The position numbers and the translations under genes were made by a program. This document shows positions 18,397 to 27,764 of a stretch of DNA of 64,000 bases, one piece after another (positions within the stretch are counted from its first letter, which is position 1; the number at the start of each line of letters is the position of its first letter). Source of the stretch: J027 sp034437655 (lineage in GTDB: Bacteria > Chloroflexota > Anaerolineae > Aggregatilineales > J027); NCBI GenBank assembly GCA_034437655.1, contig DAOTTU010000040.1, forward strand, positions 1 to 64,000. Reading direction: 5' to 3'. The notes below the pieces were generated by a model, which was not told the DNA's origin, made no database searches, and was given only the letters and a program-made list of their open reading frames with translations.

Positions 18397-18972
18397 ATGA
18401 AAACAACGGTTAGCGGTCTTCAAATTGAATTAATACAAGGGGACATCACAGAATTAGACGTAGATGCCATTGTCAACGCTGCCAATAGTTCTTTGGTGCT
18501 GGGGGCAGGTGTTGCCGGGGCAATTTACAGCAAAGGTGGGCAAATTATCCAGGACGAGTGTAATGCAATTGGGCATTGTTCGGTTGGCAAAGCTGTCATC
18601 ACCACGGGTGGCAGTTTGAAAGCCCGTCATGTTATCCACGCAGTCGGGCCGCGCATGGGTGAAGGCGATGAAGAGAAAAAGCTGGCCAGCGCAGTGTCGT
18701 CTAGCTTGCAATTGGCGGAAAAGCATAAACTTGAAGTGGTCGCCTTACCAGCTATTTCAACAGGGGTTTTCGGGTTCCCGATGCAAGCCGCTGCTGAGAT
18801 TATCACTCGTGCTGTGTTTGACTACGCATTCGAAATGCGAGCTTACCTGAAGCAGGTCATCATTTGTTTGTTTGACGCGGTTGCGCTTAAGATATTTAGA
18901 ACTGCGCTTGAGGAAGTGATCAATAAACTTGACACTGACAATCAAGATTCAACACTTTTACTTGACGATTGA
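18397..18972 (+). CDS. Macrodomain protein (ADP-ribose or O-acetyl-ADP-ribose hydrolase type)
   Basis: 191 residues, one macrodomain from about residue 7 to 170 plus a short C-terminal extension. The ADP-ribose pocket motifs are seen: QGDITELDVDAIVNAANSSL with the GAGVAGAI loop, and PAISTGVFGFP. These match the MacroD/YmdB-like group that removes ADP-ribose or deacetylates O-acetyl-ADP-ribose. No ADP-ribosyltransferase or NAD-dependent enzyme is adjacent. It stands between the ligase fusion and the sugar decarboxylase, a context unrelated to its chemistry. Confidence 0.88.
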   Translation: MKTTVSGLQIELIQGDITELDVDAIVNAANSSLVLGAGVAGAIYSKGGQIIQDECNAIGHCSVGKAVITTGGSLKARHVIHAVGPRMGEGDEEKKLASAVSSSLQLAEKHKLEVVALPAISTGVFGFPMQAAAEIITRAVFDYAFEMRAYLKQVIICLFDAVALKIFRTALEEVINKLDTDNQDSTLLLDD

Positions 18973-19007
18973 GCGAATCTGAAAAATGCAGAGGAAGTAG
19001 ATAAACA

Positions 19008-19949
19008 GTGCGCATTGTAATTACAGGCGGAGCAGGCTTTCTGGGGTCGCATCTTTGTGACCGCTTTTTGCAAGAGGGACATGAGGTTATCGCAATTGAT
19101 AATCTGATTACTGGAAACACGGACAATATCGCGCATCTAGCCGGTAACCCGCACTTCACATTCATCCACCATGATGTCTCCCAATATATTTACATCGAAG
19201 GGACCGTTGATGGTGTGCTGCATTTTGCCTCACCCGCCAGCCCGGTAGATTATTTGCAGTATCCGATCCAGACTTTGAAAGTCGGTGCACTGGGCACGCA
19301 TAACACGCTGGGCCTTGCGAAAGCAAAAAATGCCCGTTTTCTATTGGCATCCACCTCTGAAATTTATGGCGAGCCGACGGTGCATCCACAACCTGAAAGC
19401 TACTATGGCAACGTCAATACCATCGGGCCACGCGGAGTGTATGATGAAGCGAAACGCTTTGCTGAAGCAATGACAATGGCTTACCACCGCACCCATGACA
19501 TCCCGACACGGATTGTGCGCATTTTCAACACCTACGGCCCCCGCATGCGGCTTGAGGATGGCCGCGTCGTACCCAATTTCGTCGCTCAGGCCTTGCGAGA
19601 TGAACCGCTGACCGTCTATGGCGATGGACAGCAGACACGTAGTTTTTGCTACGTCAGTGACTTGATTGAAGGCATCTTCCGGCTTTTCAGCAGCGACTAC
19701 ACCGACCCGGTCAACCTCGGCAATCCGTACGAAGAAAAGACGATGGTTGAGTTGGCCACTATTATCAATACACTGACTGACAACCCCGGTGGTCTGAAAT
19801 ACATGCCCAACGCACGCACCAAGAATGACCCCCAAACGCGCCAGCCTGACATTACTCGCGCCGAAAATGAACTCAATTGGCGGCCAGAAGTCTCTTTGTC
19901 AGATGGTTTGCAAGATACAATCCGGTTTTTCGCACGGAAAAGTGGCTAG
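19008..19949 (+). CDS. UDP-glucuronate decarboxylase-like NDP-sugar epimerase/dehydratase
   Basis: 313 residues, extended short-chain dehydrogenase family. Rossmann motif GGAGFLGSH at residue 7, catalytic STSEIYG and YDEAKR (Tyr and Lys) and RIFNTYGPRM, all typical of UDP-xylose synthase (UXS), which makes UDP-xylose from UDP-glucuronate. It lacks the N-terminal membrane segment of eukaryotic UXS. Start is GTG at 19008 with GAGGAAG 10 bases upstream. It probably supplies a nucleotide sugar for the surrounding glycan genes. A related epimerase activity cannot be excluded. Confidence 0.85.
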   Translation: MRIVITGGAGFLGSHLCDRFLQEGHEVIAIDNLITGNTDNIAHLAGNPHFTFIHHDVSQYIYIEGTVDGVLHFASPASPVDYLQYPIQTLKVGALGTHNTLGLAKAKNARFLLASTSEIYGEPTVHPQPESYYGNVNTIGPRGVYDEAKRFAEAMTMAYHRTHDIPTRIVRIFNTYGPRMRLEDGRVVPNFVAQALRDEPLTVYGDGQQTRSFCYVSDLIEGIFRLFSSDYTDPVNLGNPYEEKTMVELATIINTLTDNPGGLKYMPNARTKNDPQTRQPDITRAENELNWRPEVSLSDGLQDTIRFFARKSG

Positions 19950-19985
19950 ACAGCACACCAGAGAACCAGAGGCTATCAGTAGTAG

Positions 19986-21440
19986 ATGCTACGACAACGC
20001 ATTCAATACTCAGGGGGCACCTGGCTGTGGCTAGTGGTCGCGTTCAGTGTCGGGGTGCTGGCGGCTTGGTCACCGTGGTTGACGTTGATGTTACTGGTAC
20101 TCATCGCTGGAGCAATCATCGTTGTGGCAGAACCCAGTATCGCGCTTGTCGTCATGCTGGTTGTTGCGCCATTGAAAACACTCATCGAAACTGAAGCGGC
20201 AATCAACCTGCCTCTGGACATCGGGCAACTGGCATTTGTGGCGGCTGTTGGTGCCTGGGCATTACGCCGACTCAAGCAACGCCCCATGTTTGCTAACCCC
20301 CTCGACATTCCCATACTGCTCCCTATTCTAGGATTCGTTTTTGCTGCTTTGCTGAGCGTGCCGGGGGCGGTTTCCGTTGGTGCGGGCCTCAATGAGTGGC
20401 TGAAATGGGTCGAAATCGTAGTACTGATTTATATTGTGGCTGACCGTCAGTCGATCCGCTGGTCGTGGGTACTCAGCGGGTTAATTCTGGCAGGTGTGTT
20501 GCAAGCGTTGATTGGGATCTATGAATTTCAGGGGGGCTCGGGCGCGCCGCACCTCTGGATTCTGGACTTTCAATTCTTCCGGGCCTTTGGCACCTTCGGA
20601 CAACCAAACCCCTTTGGCGCATTCATCGGCTTGATTTTGCCGCTCACGCTTGGCGCGGCGTGGGGTTGTGCTATGCAGTGGTATCAAACACGGCGCGTTG
20701 CGCTTCTGCTGCCGCTTGGCTTGCTTGGCAGTGCTGGAGCAATGTTGTTGGTGGGGCTCTTCGTTTCGTGGAGCCGTGGTGCATGGATGGGGTTCGGCGC
20801 GGCACTGGTCGCCATGTTGTTTTTCTTGCCGCACAGACGGTGGCAAGGTGCTGTTCTGATACTGATCGCCCTATTTGTTGGGAGTGTGTTGTGGGCAACA
20901 GGACGCATCCCCCCCCAATTAACGCAGCGCATCACCAGCTTCACTGAAGACTTCACTGGCTTTGAAGACGTGCGTGGCGTCGTCATTACCGACGAAAACT
21001 ATGCCGTTGTAGAGCGTCTGGCCCACTGGCAAGCTGCGCTCGACATGGCCGCCGATGCCCCCTTACTGGGTGTCGGTTTCGGCAATTATGAAATCGCCTA
21101 TGCAGACTATGCGCTTGTCAACTGGCCAGACGCGCTCGGACATGCCCATAATTACTATTTAAACTTGCTGGCAGAAACAGGTATACTGGGCATTACTGTC
21201 TATGTTATGATGTTGGGCAGTGTTTTTCTGGCAGGTGTTCGTCTATTGCCAGAAACAACCGGGTTGGCACGTGGTGTTGTGCTTGGTTTTCTTGGAAGCT
21301 GGACGCACTTAGGTGTGCATAGCCTGGTAGACAAGCTATTTGTAAACAATATCTTTCTGCACATTGGCGTTCTACTTGGCTTGGTGGCAGTCTTGCAGCT
21401 ACGATTAACATCAGCAAAGGGAAACAGTTGTCCGAATTAA
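19986..21440 (+). CDS. O-antigen ligase/polymerase family membrane protein
   Basis: 484 residues with about 11-12 membrane helices. The Wzy_C region is recognisable: SWSRGAWMGFGAALV near 260 and a large outer loop with HWQAALDMAADAPLLGVGFGNYE and LGHAHNYYLNLLAETG. Such proteins transfer undecaprenyl-linked glycan onto an acceptor or polymerise it at the outer membrane face. It is the second ligase of the region; unlike the 15124 gene it has no glycosidase-like domain. The last 13 bases overlap the GtrA gene that follows. Confidence 0.85.
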   Translation: MLRQRIQYSGGTWLWLVVAFSVGVLAAWSPWLTLMLLVLIAGAIIVVAEPSIALVVMLVVAPLKTLIETEAAINLPLDIGQLAFVAAVGAWALRRLKQRPMFANPLDIPILLPILGFVFAALLSVPGAVSVGAGLNEWLKWVEIVVLIYIVADRQSIRWSWVLSGLILAGVLQALIGIYEFQGGSGAPHLWILDFQFFRAFGTFGQPNPFGAFIGLILPLTLGAAWGCAMQWYQTRRVALLLPLGLLGSAGAMLLVGLFVSWSRGAWMGFGAALVAMLFFLPHRRWQGAVLILIALFVGSVLWATGRIPPQLTQRITSFTEDFTGFEDVRGVVITDENYAVVERLAHWQAALDMAADAPLLGVGFGNYEIAYADYALVNWPDALGHAHNYYLNLLAETGILGITVYVMMLGSVFLAGVRLLPETTGLARGVVLGFLGSWTHLGVHSLVDKLFVNNIFLHIGVLLGLVAVLQLRLTSAKGNSCPN

Positions 21441-21991
21441 CCCCCGCGAAACCGACTCCCCTACATGTGTTTAGCATGCTAGATCGGCTTATCTGGTCAG
21501 TAGCAGCTCGCTTTGGCAACAAAGCACGTGAAGTGGACCGTTTCTTGAAGTTTGCCATCGTCGGTGGTATCGGGGCACTGGTTGACTTTAGCACGCTCAA
21601 TTTGCTAGAGCTGACTGTGCTGCGCCCTGTCGGCCCTAACGAGGGGCTAAACGTTGGGCTGGCGACAAGCATTGCATTTGTTCTCGCAGTCATCAATAAC
21701 TACGTCCTCAATCGTTATTGGACATTCCCCGACTCGCGCTCACGCTCGGCAAGTGTACAGCTAACGCAATTTTTCGCAGTGAGCTTTGTTGGGTTGCTGT
21801 TCCGCCTCGTTTTTGTCAGCCTCACGTATGCTTGCTTTGGCGCATTTGCGCAGCCGATTCTACAGACCAGTACCGATGCCGAAAGTGTCGCGCATTTGGG
21901 CTCAAATGTGGCGCAGGCTATTTCGATCTTTATTGTCCTGTTCTGGAATTTCTTTGCAAACCGCTACTGGACGTACAACGACGTTGAATAA
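21428..21991 (+). CDS. GtrA-family membrane protein, copy 1
   Basis: 187 residues, four predicted membrane helices in the GtrA fold: RFLKFAIVGGIGALVDF, AFVLAVINNYVLNRYWTF, FFAVSFVGLLFRLVFV and AISIFIVLFWNFFANRYWT. GtrA proteins are thought to move or position polyprenyl-linked sugars. Start is TTG at 21428, inside the end of the ligase gene, with AAAGGGA upstream. It is clearly a paralogue of the next gene, sharing RFGNKA, RFLKFA, NRYWT and PDSRSR. Confidence 0.85.
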   Translation: MSELTPAKPTPLHVFSMLDRLIWSVAARFGNKAREVDRFLKFAIVGGIGALVDFSTLNLLELTVLRPVGPNEGLNVGLATSIAFVLAVINNYVLNRYWTFPDSRSRSASVQLTQFFAVSFVGLLFRLVFVSLTYACFGAFAQPILQTSTDAESVAHLGSNVAQAISIFIVLFWNFFANRYWTYNDVE

Positions 21992-22009
21992 AGAGGACGC
22001 CACGAAATA

Positions 22010-22564
22010 ATGTCAGTTGTTAACGAGCAGCAGGTCTTTATCCTGAATCGTATCATCCTCGCGATTGCATCCCGATTTGGCAACAAAGCCAAAGAAGTTG
22101 AACGCTTCCTCAAGTTTGCCGTGGTTGGTGTCATCGGGGCCGTTATTGACTTTGGTGTGCTGAATGTTTTACAAAGTACCATTCTGCCGCCTTCTGGCCC
22201 TAACGAAACACTGTATGTGCGGATTGCCACCGGGACAGCCTTCACCGCTGCGGTGTGCAGTAACTTCGTCTGGAACCGCTACTGGACATACCCGGATTCT
22301 CGTTCACGGCCTATCTTGCTTCAACTCGGGCAGTTTTTCATCGTGAACACAATCTCTGTGCTGTTTCGACTGGTCTTCGTCGGGGCGCTATATGCGCCGC
22401 TGGGTGAAGCGATGCAGACGCTGCTCGGTCAAGATGGATGGAGTACCGTCACCGTTAACCAGATTGGCACAAATCTTTCGCAAGGCATGGCAATGGTCAT
22501 TGCGATGTTCTGGAACTTCTTCGTTAACCGTTACTGGACATACAGCGACGTCGATGCACAGTAA
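22010..22564 (+). CDS. GtrA-family membrane protein, copy 2
   Basis: 184 residues and the same four-helix GtrA pattern as its neighbour, about 45 percent alike by eye. The shared motifs are in the same order: SRFGNKAKEVERFLKFAVVG, NFVWNRYWTYPDSRSR, LFRLVFVGALY and FWNFFVNRYWTYSDV. Tandem duplication is the simplest origin. The stop overlaps the ATG of the glycosyltransferase (TAATG), so the pair is probably translated with it. Confidence 0.85.
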   Translation: MSVVNEQQVFILNRIILAIASRFGNKAKEVERFLKFAVVGVIGAVIDFGVLNVLQSTILPPSGPNETLYVRIATGTAFTAAVCSNFVWNRYWTYPDSRSRPILLQLGQFFIVNTISVLFRLVFVGALYAPLGEAMQTLLGQDGWSTVTVNQIGTNLSQGMAMVIAMFWNFFVNRYWTYSDVDAQ

Positions 22565-23727
22565 TGACTGGCCAAAGCGCTCCTGTTTCCATTGGGATTG
22601 ACTACACCGCCGCCTATGAACAAGGTGCTGGTATCGGCCGCCTTGTGCGTGACCTCATCGGAGCGCTGGCAGAGTACGACACGACCAACGACTATCGCTT
22701 ATTTGTCGGTGGGGCAACGCGCTCAACAGTACCCACAGCACCACAACAAGAGAACTTTAGCTGGCACCCAACCCGCCTGAGCCCGCGTTGGCTGGCCCGT
22801 ATCTGGCACAAAGCGCGTGTTCCGCTCCCGGTTGAGCTTTTTGTTGGCCGTGTGAACCTATTTCACGCTACAGACTTTACATTGCCACCGACTCTACCCG
22901 GCTGTAAAACGATCGTCACTGTCCACGACCTCTCGTACGTCAAAGCCCCTGAAACCGCTCACCCTGCGCAAAAGGCTTATCTCGACAAAGCCGTGCCGTT
23001 GTCTGTGCAACGCGCCGACCATGTTATTGCAGACTCTGCCGCTACCAAACAGGACCTGATTGACGTATACAACACTCCTTCGGAGAAAATAAGTGTGTTG
23101 CTTAGCGGCTTGAGCAAGCGTTTTCAGCGGGTAGAAGACGCTGCACAGCGGCGCGAGGTGCGGCGCAAATACAACATCCCACACGATGTACCTTATATTT
23201 TCTCAATCGGTACCGTACAACCACGTAAAAACTATGGCCGGGCGATTGCAGCCTTGCAGGCCCTTGGGGAGGCTTTCAACGATCTTCACTACGTCGTTGC
23301 AGGCGGCAAAGGCTGGCTCGATAATCCGATTTATGAGACAGTGAACACATCTGGTCTTAACAGCCGCGTACATTTCATCGGTTTTGTGGATGATGCAGAT
23401 GTCCCGGTGTTGTACAGTGATGCAACGCTGACATGGTACGTCTCGCTCTATGAAGGCTTCGGCTTTCCTGTGCTAGAATCAATGGCATGTGGCACACCCG
23501 TCCTGACATCAACCGTGTCATCATTGCCAGAAGTTGCAGGTGACGCGGCTATGATGGTTGATCCAACTGATACCGATGCCATTGCGGCTGCGATGCGCGA
23601 TATACTCAGCAATGAAGACCAACAGCAAACAATGATTGCAGCCGGATACGAGCAAATAAAGGCATTCACATGGGAGCGTGCCGCACGCGAACTACGCGAT
23701 ATTTATGAGATGGTGCTTGGCTTGTAA
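22564..23727 (+). CDS. Glycosyltransferase family 4
   Basis: 387 residues, GT-B fold. The N-terminal half holds YEQGAGIGRLVRDL, and the C-terminal half holds the donor-binding SIGTVQPRKNYGRAI and the GT4 E-x7-E motif in SLYEGFGFPVLESMACGTPV. A retaining transfer from a nucleotide sugar such as GDP-mannose or UDP-glucose is expected; donor and acceptor are not readable from sequence. It ends the glycan cluster and overlaps the GtrA gene by one base. Confidence 0.9.
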   Translation: MTGQSAPVSIGIDYTAAYEQGAGIGRLVRDLIGALAEYDTTNDYRLFVGGATRSTVPTAPQQENFSWHPTRLSPRWLARIWHKARVPLPVELFVGRVNLFHATDFTLPPTLPGCKTIVTVHDLSYVKAPETAHPAQKAYLDKAVPLSVQRADHVIADSAATKQDLIDVYNTPSEKISVLLSGLSKRFQRVEDAAQRREVRRKYNIPHDVPYIFSIGTVQPRKNYGRAIAALQALGEAFNDLHYVVAGGKGWLDNPIYETVNTSGLNSRVHFIGFVDDADVPVLYSDATLTWYVSLYEGFGFPVLESMACGTPVLTSTVSSLPEVAGDAAMMVDPTDTDAIAAAMRDILSNEDQQQTMIAAGYEQIKAFTWERAARELRDIYEMVLGL

Positions 23728-23763
23728 AAGACCTGACAATCAATAAAGTGAAGGCAAATAGTC

Positions 23764-24267
23764 ATGGACGCGAAAACCCCTGCTCAATCTGCGATAACCC
23801 TGTCTCGCCTGATGGGTCCACAGGACGCCAATGGGCTCGGCAATGTTCACGGCGGTGTCATTATGAAAATGGTAGACGAAGCCGGGGCACTGGCAGCGAT
23901 GCGTCATGCTGGTGGCCCCGTCGTTACCGTTCGCATGGACTCTATGACGTTTCGTAAGCCAATTTTTGTAGGACAACTGGTCACGATCAATGCCATGTTG
24001 ACCTATGCTGGCCGCACCTCAATGGAAGTGCGCGTTGAAGTCAAAGCCGAAAACCCATTCGATGCCGGTGACATTACCAACACCAATCTGGCTTATGTTG
24101 TCTATGTCGCCATTGGCAGCGGTAGTGTTCCCAACCCTGTGCCCGCGCTTGAGCCAGAAAATGAAATTCAGTCTTTGCGCATGGAACAAGCTCGCAAGCG
24201 CCAGGAATTTCGCAAGCAACAGCAGATTGAAGAGCAAGAAATCAATGATCGCCACGGAGCCCCTTGA
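23764..24267 (+). CDS. Hotdog-fold acyl-CoA thioesterase
   Basis: 167 residues. Single hotdog domain of the cytosolic acyl-CoA hydrolase (YciA/BACH) type with NVHGGVIMKMVDEAGALAA, in which the aspartate is the usual catalytic residue, and VTVRMDSMTFRKPIFVG. A charged C-terminal helix (about 135-167) is added. It would cleave acyl-CoA to free acid and CoA. Its stop overlaps the leader of the AAA ATPase gene, which follows at 24270. Confidence 0.88.
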   Translation: MDAKTPAQSAITLSRLMGPQDANGLGNVHGGVIMKMVDEAGALAAMRHAGGPVVTVRMDSMTFRKPIFVGQLVTINAMLTYAGRTSMEVRVEVKAENPFDAGDITNTNLAYVVYVAIGSGSVPNPVPALEPENEIQSLRMEQARKRQEFRKQQQIEEQEINDRHGAP

Positions 24268-24269
24268 TA

Positions 24270-25568
24270 ATGGATAGCGACACAACATACCCCAACAACG
24301 ACGCGGATGATGCCAACGACGAATGGCACGATACCGAATCTGAGGACCAACCAGCGCCATCCGACCCCGCCACAACCGATGCGTCACTGAATGCTGACGA
24401 AGATGACGAGGTCTTCAACGTTGATGAACTCAATGATGACCACGCCGACCCGCGTGAAGGGTTTTTGCCAGAGTTACGTGGCTCGGCGCTACTGGATATT
24501 TTGAACACCGCCGGGGCGCGTCAAATCCTGCGGCAACCCTATCGCGATGAGATGGGCTATGCCGAAAGCCTCCCCTTTCCGTTCATTGCACTTGTCGGGC
24601 AGCTTGAAATGCGTTTTGCGCTGCTGCTGACCTTGATTAACCCTAACGTCGGCGGGGTACTGCTCATTGGGCCACGTGGGGTGGGCAAGACAACCTGTGT
24701 GCGCAGCCTGACCGGAATTCTGCCGGAAGTGCTGGTCCCAGATGAGGACGTCATCCTCGAAGACCTTGCAGAAGGCGAGGAAATCCCGATGCATTATGAG
24801 CGCGTCAAATTGATTGAACTACCGCTCAATGCACGCCTTGAAGATGTCGTCGGGGGGATTAATGAACGCATTGCCGTACAGCAAAACAAAGTTCGGCTAG
24901 AACGTGGTATCCTGGCACGTGCTGACCAGAATCTTCTGTATATTGACGAGGTTAATTTGCTTGAAAAGCCTGTCGTAGACGCGATTCTGGACGCCGCCGC
25001 CCAGGGACACTACACCGTACGGCGTGGCGCGATGTCCGGTACATTCCGCTCACGGTTTGTACTCGTTGGCTCTATGAACCCTGAAGAAGGCGAACTGCGC
25101 CCACAAATTATGGACCGTTTTGGGCTACGGGTGATTGTGGCCGGCCTACCGAACAAGCAGGAGCGGCTCGAAGTCTATAAGCGCGTGAAAGCATACCGTG
25201 AAAACCCGGAAGCATTCTTGCGTCAATATGCTGAACCAACGCTGGCTATCCGTGAGGAAATTGCGCTGGCTCGTGACCTGCTCAAAGAGACGATTGTAGA
25301 AGACGAAGCGCTTGACGCTGGAATTGACCTGGTGCATCGCCTCGAGATTGACTCTACACGCGCAGAATACACCCTCTTTGAAGCCGCCCGCGCCCATGCC
25401 GCTGCTGACGGTCGTGACCGCGCCACCCTCAAAGATTTGCGTTTTGTAGCTCCGCTGGCGTTGCGCCAACGCCGGAGCGAGTTCATTACACACTTTGTGG
25501 AACACCAAACCGCAGAAGACAACCAGATTCTTGATATTCTTGCGGAATACAACGAGGACAACATATGA
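24270..25568 (+). CDS. AAA+ ATPase similar to magnesium-chelatase subunit I
   Basis: 432 residues. The first 60 residues are strongly acidic and probably disordered. The ATPase core follows: Walker A GPRGVGKTT near 130, ChlI-like insertion with RVKLIELPLNARLEDVVGGI, Walker B NLLYIDEVNLL near 223, and sensor GSMNPEEGELRPQIMDRFGLRV. This resembles BchI/ChlI more than MoxR. No BchD, BchH or pigment gene is near, so a chlorophyll role is not supported; orphan relatives are often paired with VWA proteins, also absent here. ATG at 24270 follows GGAG by 11 bases. The stop overlaps the next ATG. Confidence 0.85.
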   Translation: MDSDTTYPNNDADDANDEWHDTESEDQPAPSDPATTDASLNADEDDEVFNVDELNDDHADPREGFLPELRGSALLDILNTAGARQILRQPYRDEMGYAESLPFPFIALVGQLEMRFALLLTLINPNVGGVLLIGPRGVGKTTCVRSLTGILPEVLVPDEDVILEDLAEGEEIPMHYERVKLIELPLNARLEDVVGGINERIAVQQNKVRLERGILARADQNLLYIDEVNLLEKPVVDAILDAAAQGHYTVRRGAMSGTFRSRFVLVGSMNPEEGELRPQIMDRFGLRVIVAGLPNKQERLEVYKRVKAYRENPEAFLRQYAEPTLAIREEIALARDLLKETIVEDEALDAGIDLVHRLEIDSTRAEYTLFEAARAHAAADGRDRATLKDLRFVAPLALRQRRSEFITHFVEHQTAEDNQILDILAEYNEDNI

Positions 25569-26254
25569 CACGCCACGGTTTGATTATTATGACCCTGTTA
25601 TGCGCATTTGGGGCCTATCACATGCCGTGGGTTACACACGCGGCCGCCGCCTTTACCAACAACGCTTTCGACCTTGCTGAATTTATGAGCCTAGCCCCGG
25701 CTGTGCAAGCAGAATCGCCTGCGCTGCTAACGTCGCTATTGCTGCGGTTGCCAATTGTTCTGGTCGCAGCACTGTTGAGCCTTACGGCCAGTCAATTGAG
25801 GTCAGAAAAAGCGAAGTGGTTAACGCATGGTGGTGCGTTGCTTATGGTGCTGCGCTTGAACCCACCCACAGTGTATTACCCCTTTGGCGGTGGAAGCCTC
25901 AATGACCAGCAACTCGGCGACATGATGCTGGGTGGACTGGCGTTTATCCTCGTGCTGATTGTGCTGTCACATTGGCTAAAATCATGGCTGTATGCACCCA
26001 TCACAACGGTGCTGGCAATTGTGACTGCTGGTGTTGCGCTACAGGGGTGGTCACGGAGCTTAGATGTCATCGAGGGTTTACAGCTCGATGTTCAAACAGG
26101 TGGGGGGATGATTCTATTTGTGGGTTTGCTGCTCACGGTCGCAATACAAGCAGTATGGCCCTATGTGGTGATGACGCTACACCTTCGCAATAACCCAAAA
26201 GGGCAAAACGGCATGCGCCCTGCCCCTCGGGTCGTTGCTCGGCAAAAATCCTAG
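25565..26254 (+). CDS. Unknown multi-pass membrane protein
   Basis: 229 residues, no family recognised. About six or seven hydrophobic helices; the first (residues 5-20) could be a signal anchor. Between helices lies a loop NPPTVYYPFGGGSLNDQQ, and the tail is basic (about 205-229). It overlaps the AAA gene by 4 bases (ATGA), which suggests translational coupling and perhaps a shared function. Its stop shares the tetranucleotide CTAG with the stop of acpP on the other strand. Confidence 0.7.
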   Translation: MTRHGLIIMTLLCAFGAYHMPWVTHAAAAFTNNAFDLAEFMSLAPAVQAESPALLTSLLLRLPIVLVAALLSLTASQLRSEKAKWLTHGGALLMVLRLNPPTVYYPFGGGSLNDQQLGDMMLGGLAFILVLIVLSHWLKSWLYAPITTVLAIVTAGVALQGWSRSLDVIEGLQLDVQTGGGMILFVGLLLTVAIQAVWPYVVMTLHLRNNPKGQNGMRPAPRVVARQKS

Positions 26255-26490
26255 CCCATTTTGTCGTTGATATAGGCGACCGCTTCACCAACAGTGGTAA
26301 TGCTCTGCGCGTCTTCGTCAGAAATTTCACCACCGAACTCTTCTTCAAAGCGCATAATCAGTTCAACCAGGTCAAGCGAATCTGCTTCCAGGTCTTCGCG
26401 AAAGCGTGATTCCATCTTAACTTCGGACTCTTCAACGCCGAGTAGTTCAGCGATAATACTCACAACTTTATCGTGTGTTGAATCAGCCAT
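26251..26490 (-). CDS. acpP: Acyl carrier protein
   Basis: 79 residues, acidic, the standard ACP size. The serine that receives 4'-phosphopantetheine lies in EADSLDLVELIM (near residue 37). It carries growing acyl chains in type II fatty acid synthesis. SD GGAGGAAA lies 5 bases before ATG. No fab genes are nearby; it stands alone, transcribed toward the thioesterase/AAA operon. Confidence 0.96.
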   Translation of the reverse strand: MADSTHDKVVSIIAELLGVEESEVKMESRFREDLEADSLDLVELIMRFEEEFGGEISDEDAQSITTVGEAVAYINDKMG

Positions 26491-26717
26491 TTGCTTTCCT
26501 CCAGCTTAGGTATTGTGGTCAAAAGAGTTGCTAGGCCGTTTCCCGTTTTAGCAGGAAACCGCGACTTTTGCTATGGTATGTGAATGCGCTCAATATCCTA
26601 CCCCGTCGCTTCTGGTGCGGCAAGTACTCATCAATTCCTTCTTTGAAAAGCACCCGGCTGCATGGCAAAATGATTGTCCAAGCGCTGTCAGCACTCATGA
26701 CGAAGGAACACAATTTC

Positions 26718-27764
26718 ATGACAAAAGTTACGACCGACCGTCACCAAACCGAAAAGCGCAAAGAAGAACATATCCATATCAACCTTGACCAGGACGTTCA
26801 GTTTCCACGGCTCACAACCGGACTTGAGCGCTATGCTTTCATGCACCAGGCCCTCCCAGAATTGAACCTGTCAGAGATCGACATGCAGACCACGGTGTTT
26901 GGTCAGCAACTTTCATCGCCGCTGTTTGTCTCGTCAATGACTGGCGGCACACGCATGGCCCGCGACATCAACTTTACACTGGCTGAAGCTGCACAGGAAC
27001 TCAATATCGCGATGGGGGTTGGTTCCCAACGCGCTGCCATTGAAGATGAACAGCTCGCCCAAACATTTGCTGTGCGGAGCGTTGCACCTGATGTGTTGCT
27101 ATTTGCCAACATCGGCGCGGTACAACTTAACTATGGCTATGGTGTCGAACAATGCCAACGGGCAGTTGACATGATCGAAGCATCGGCGTTGATTTTACAT
27201 TTCAATGTGTTGCAGGAAGCGGTGCAGCCTGAAGGTGATGATAATTTCGCCGGGTTGCTGGATAAAGTCGCAACAGTGGTGAACAAACTCGACATCCCCG
27301 TGATAGCCAAAGAAGTCGGCTGGGGGTTTTCACCACAGGCGGCCAAACAACTTGCAGAAGCTGGTGTACAGGCCATTGACGTCGCCGGCTCTGGTGGTAC
27401 CTCATGGAGTGAAGTCGAGTACTATCGCGCTCCAGACGCCTTCCATGCACAGGTAGCCCGTAGCTTCGCTGACTGGGGTATCCCGACCGCAGACAGCATT
27501 CGGTATGTGAAAGAGGCTGCACCCAACATGACGATTTTTGCCAGTGGTGGCCTGCGTGACGGCATTGATGTTGCGAAAAGCGTTGCGTTGGGCGCGTCAT
27601 TGGCGGGCATGGCCAGTCCGTTCTTAAAGGCAGCCGTCAAATCGGTGGATGATGTTATCCATGTTGCCCATGAAATCATGGCACAGCTTCGGATCGCGAT
27701 GTTGTGTGCTGGTGCAGGTGACATTGCGCAGCTTGCTCAAACTCCATTACTAGAGCGTCGCTAG
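26718..27764 (+). CDS. fni: Type 2 isopentenyl-diphosphate delta-isomerase
   Basis: 348 residues, the usual length for the FMN/NADPH-dependent IDI-2, which interconverts IPP and DMAPP. Seen: KRKEEHIHI at the N-terminus, SSMTGGT, MGVGSQRAA, the HFNVLQEAVQPEGD segment holding the catalytic glutamine and metal glutamate, and the phosphate/FMN loops DVAGSGGTSWSEVE and ASGGLRDGID. ATG at 26718 with AAGGA 10 bases upstream fits the family start; earlier in-frame codons would add a non-conserved tail. It implies an isoprenoid pathway elsewhere. Confidence 0.94.
   Translation: MTKVTTDRHQTEKRKEEHIHINLDQDVQFPRLTTGLERYAFMHQALPELNLSEIDMQTTVFGQQLSSPLFVSSMTGGTRMARDINFTLAEAAQELNIAMGVGSQRAAIEDEQLAQTFAVRSVAPDVLLFANIGAVQLNYGYGVEQCQRAVDMIEASALILHFNVLQEAVQPEGDDNFAGLLDKVATVVNKLDIPVIAKEVGWGFSPQAAKQLAEAGVQAIDVAGSGGTSWSEVEYYRAPDAFHAQVARSFADWGIPTADSIRYVKEAAPNMTIFASGGLRDGIDVAKSVALGASLAGMASPFLKAAVKSVDDVIHVAHEIMAQLRIAMLCAGAGDIAQLAQTPLLERR

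Noticed and set aside
18397..18972. Macrodomain as part of a toxin-antitoxin or phage-defence pair
   Set aside because: No ADP-ribosyltransferase partner is adjacent; neighbours are glycan genes.
24270..25568. bchI of bacteriochlorophyll synthesis
   Set aside because: No pigment gene or chelatase partner in the window, and the N-terminal acidic region is atypical.
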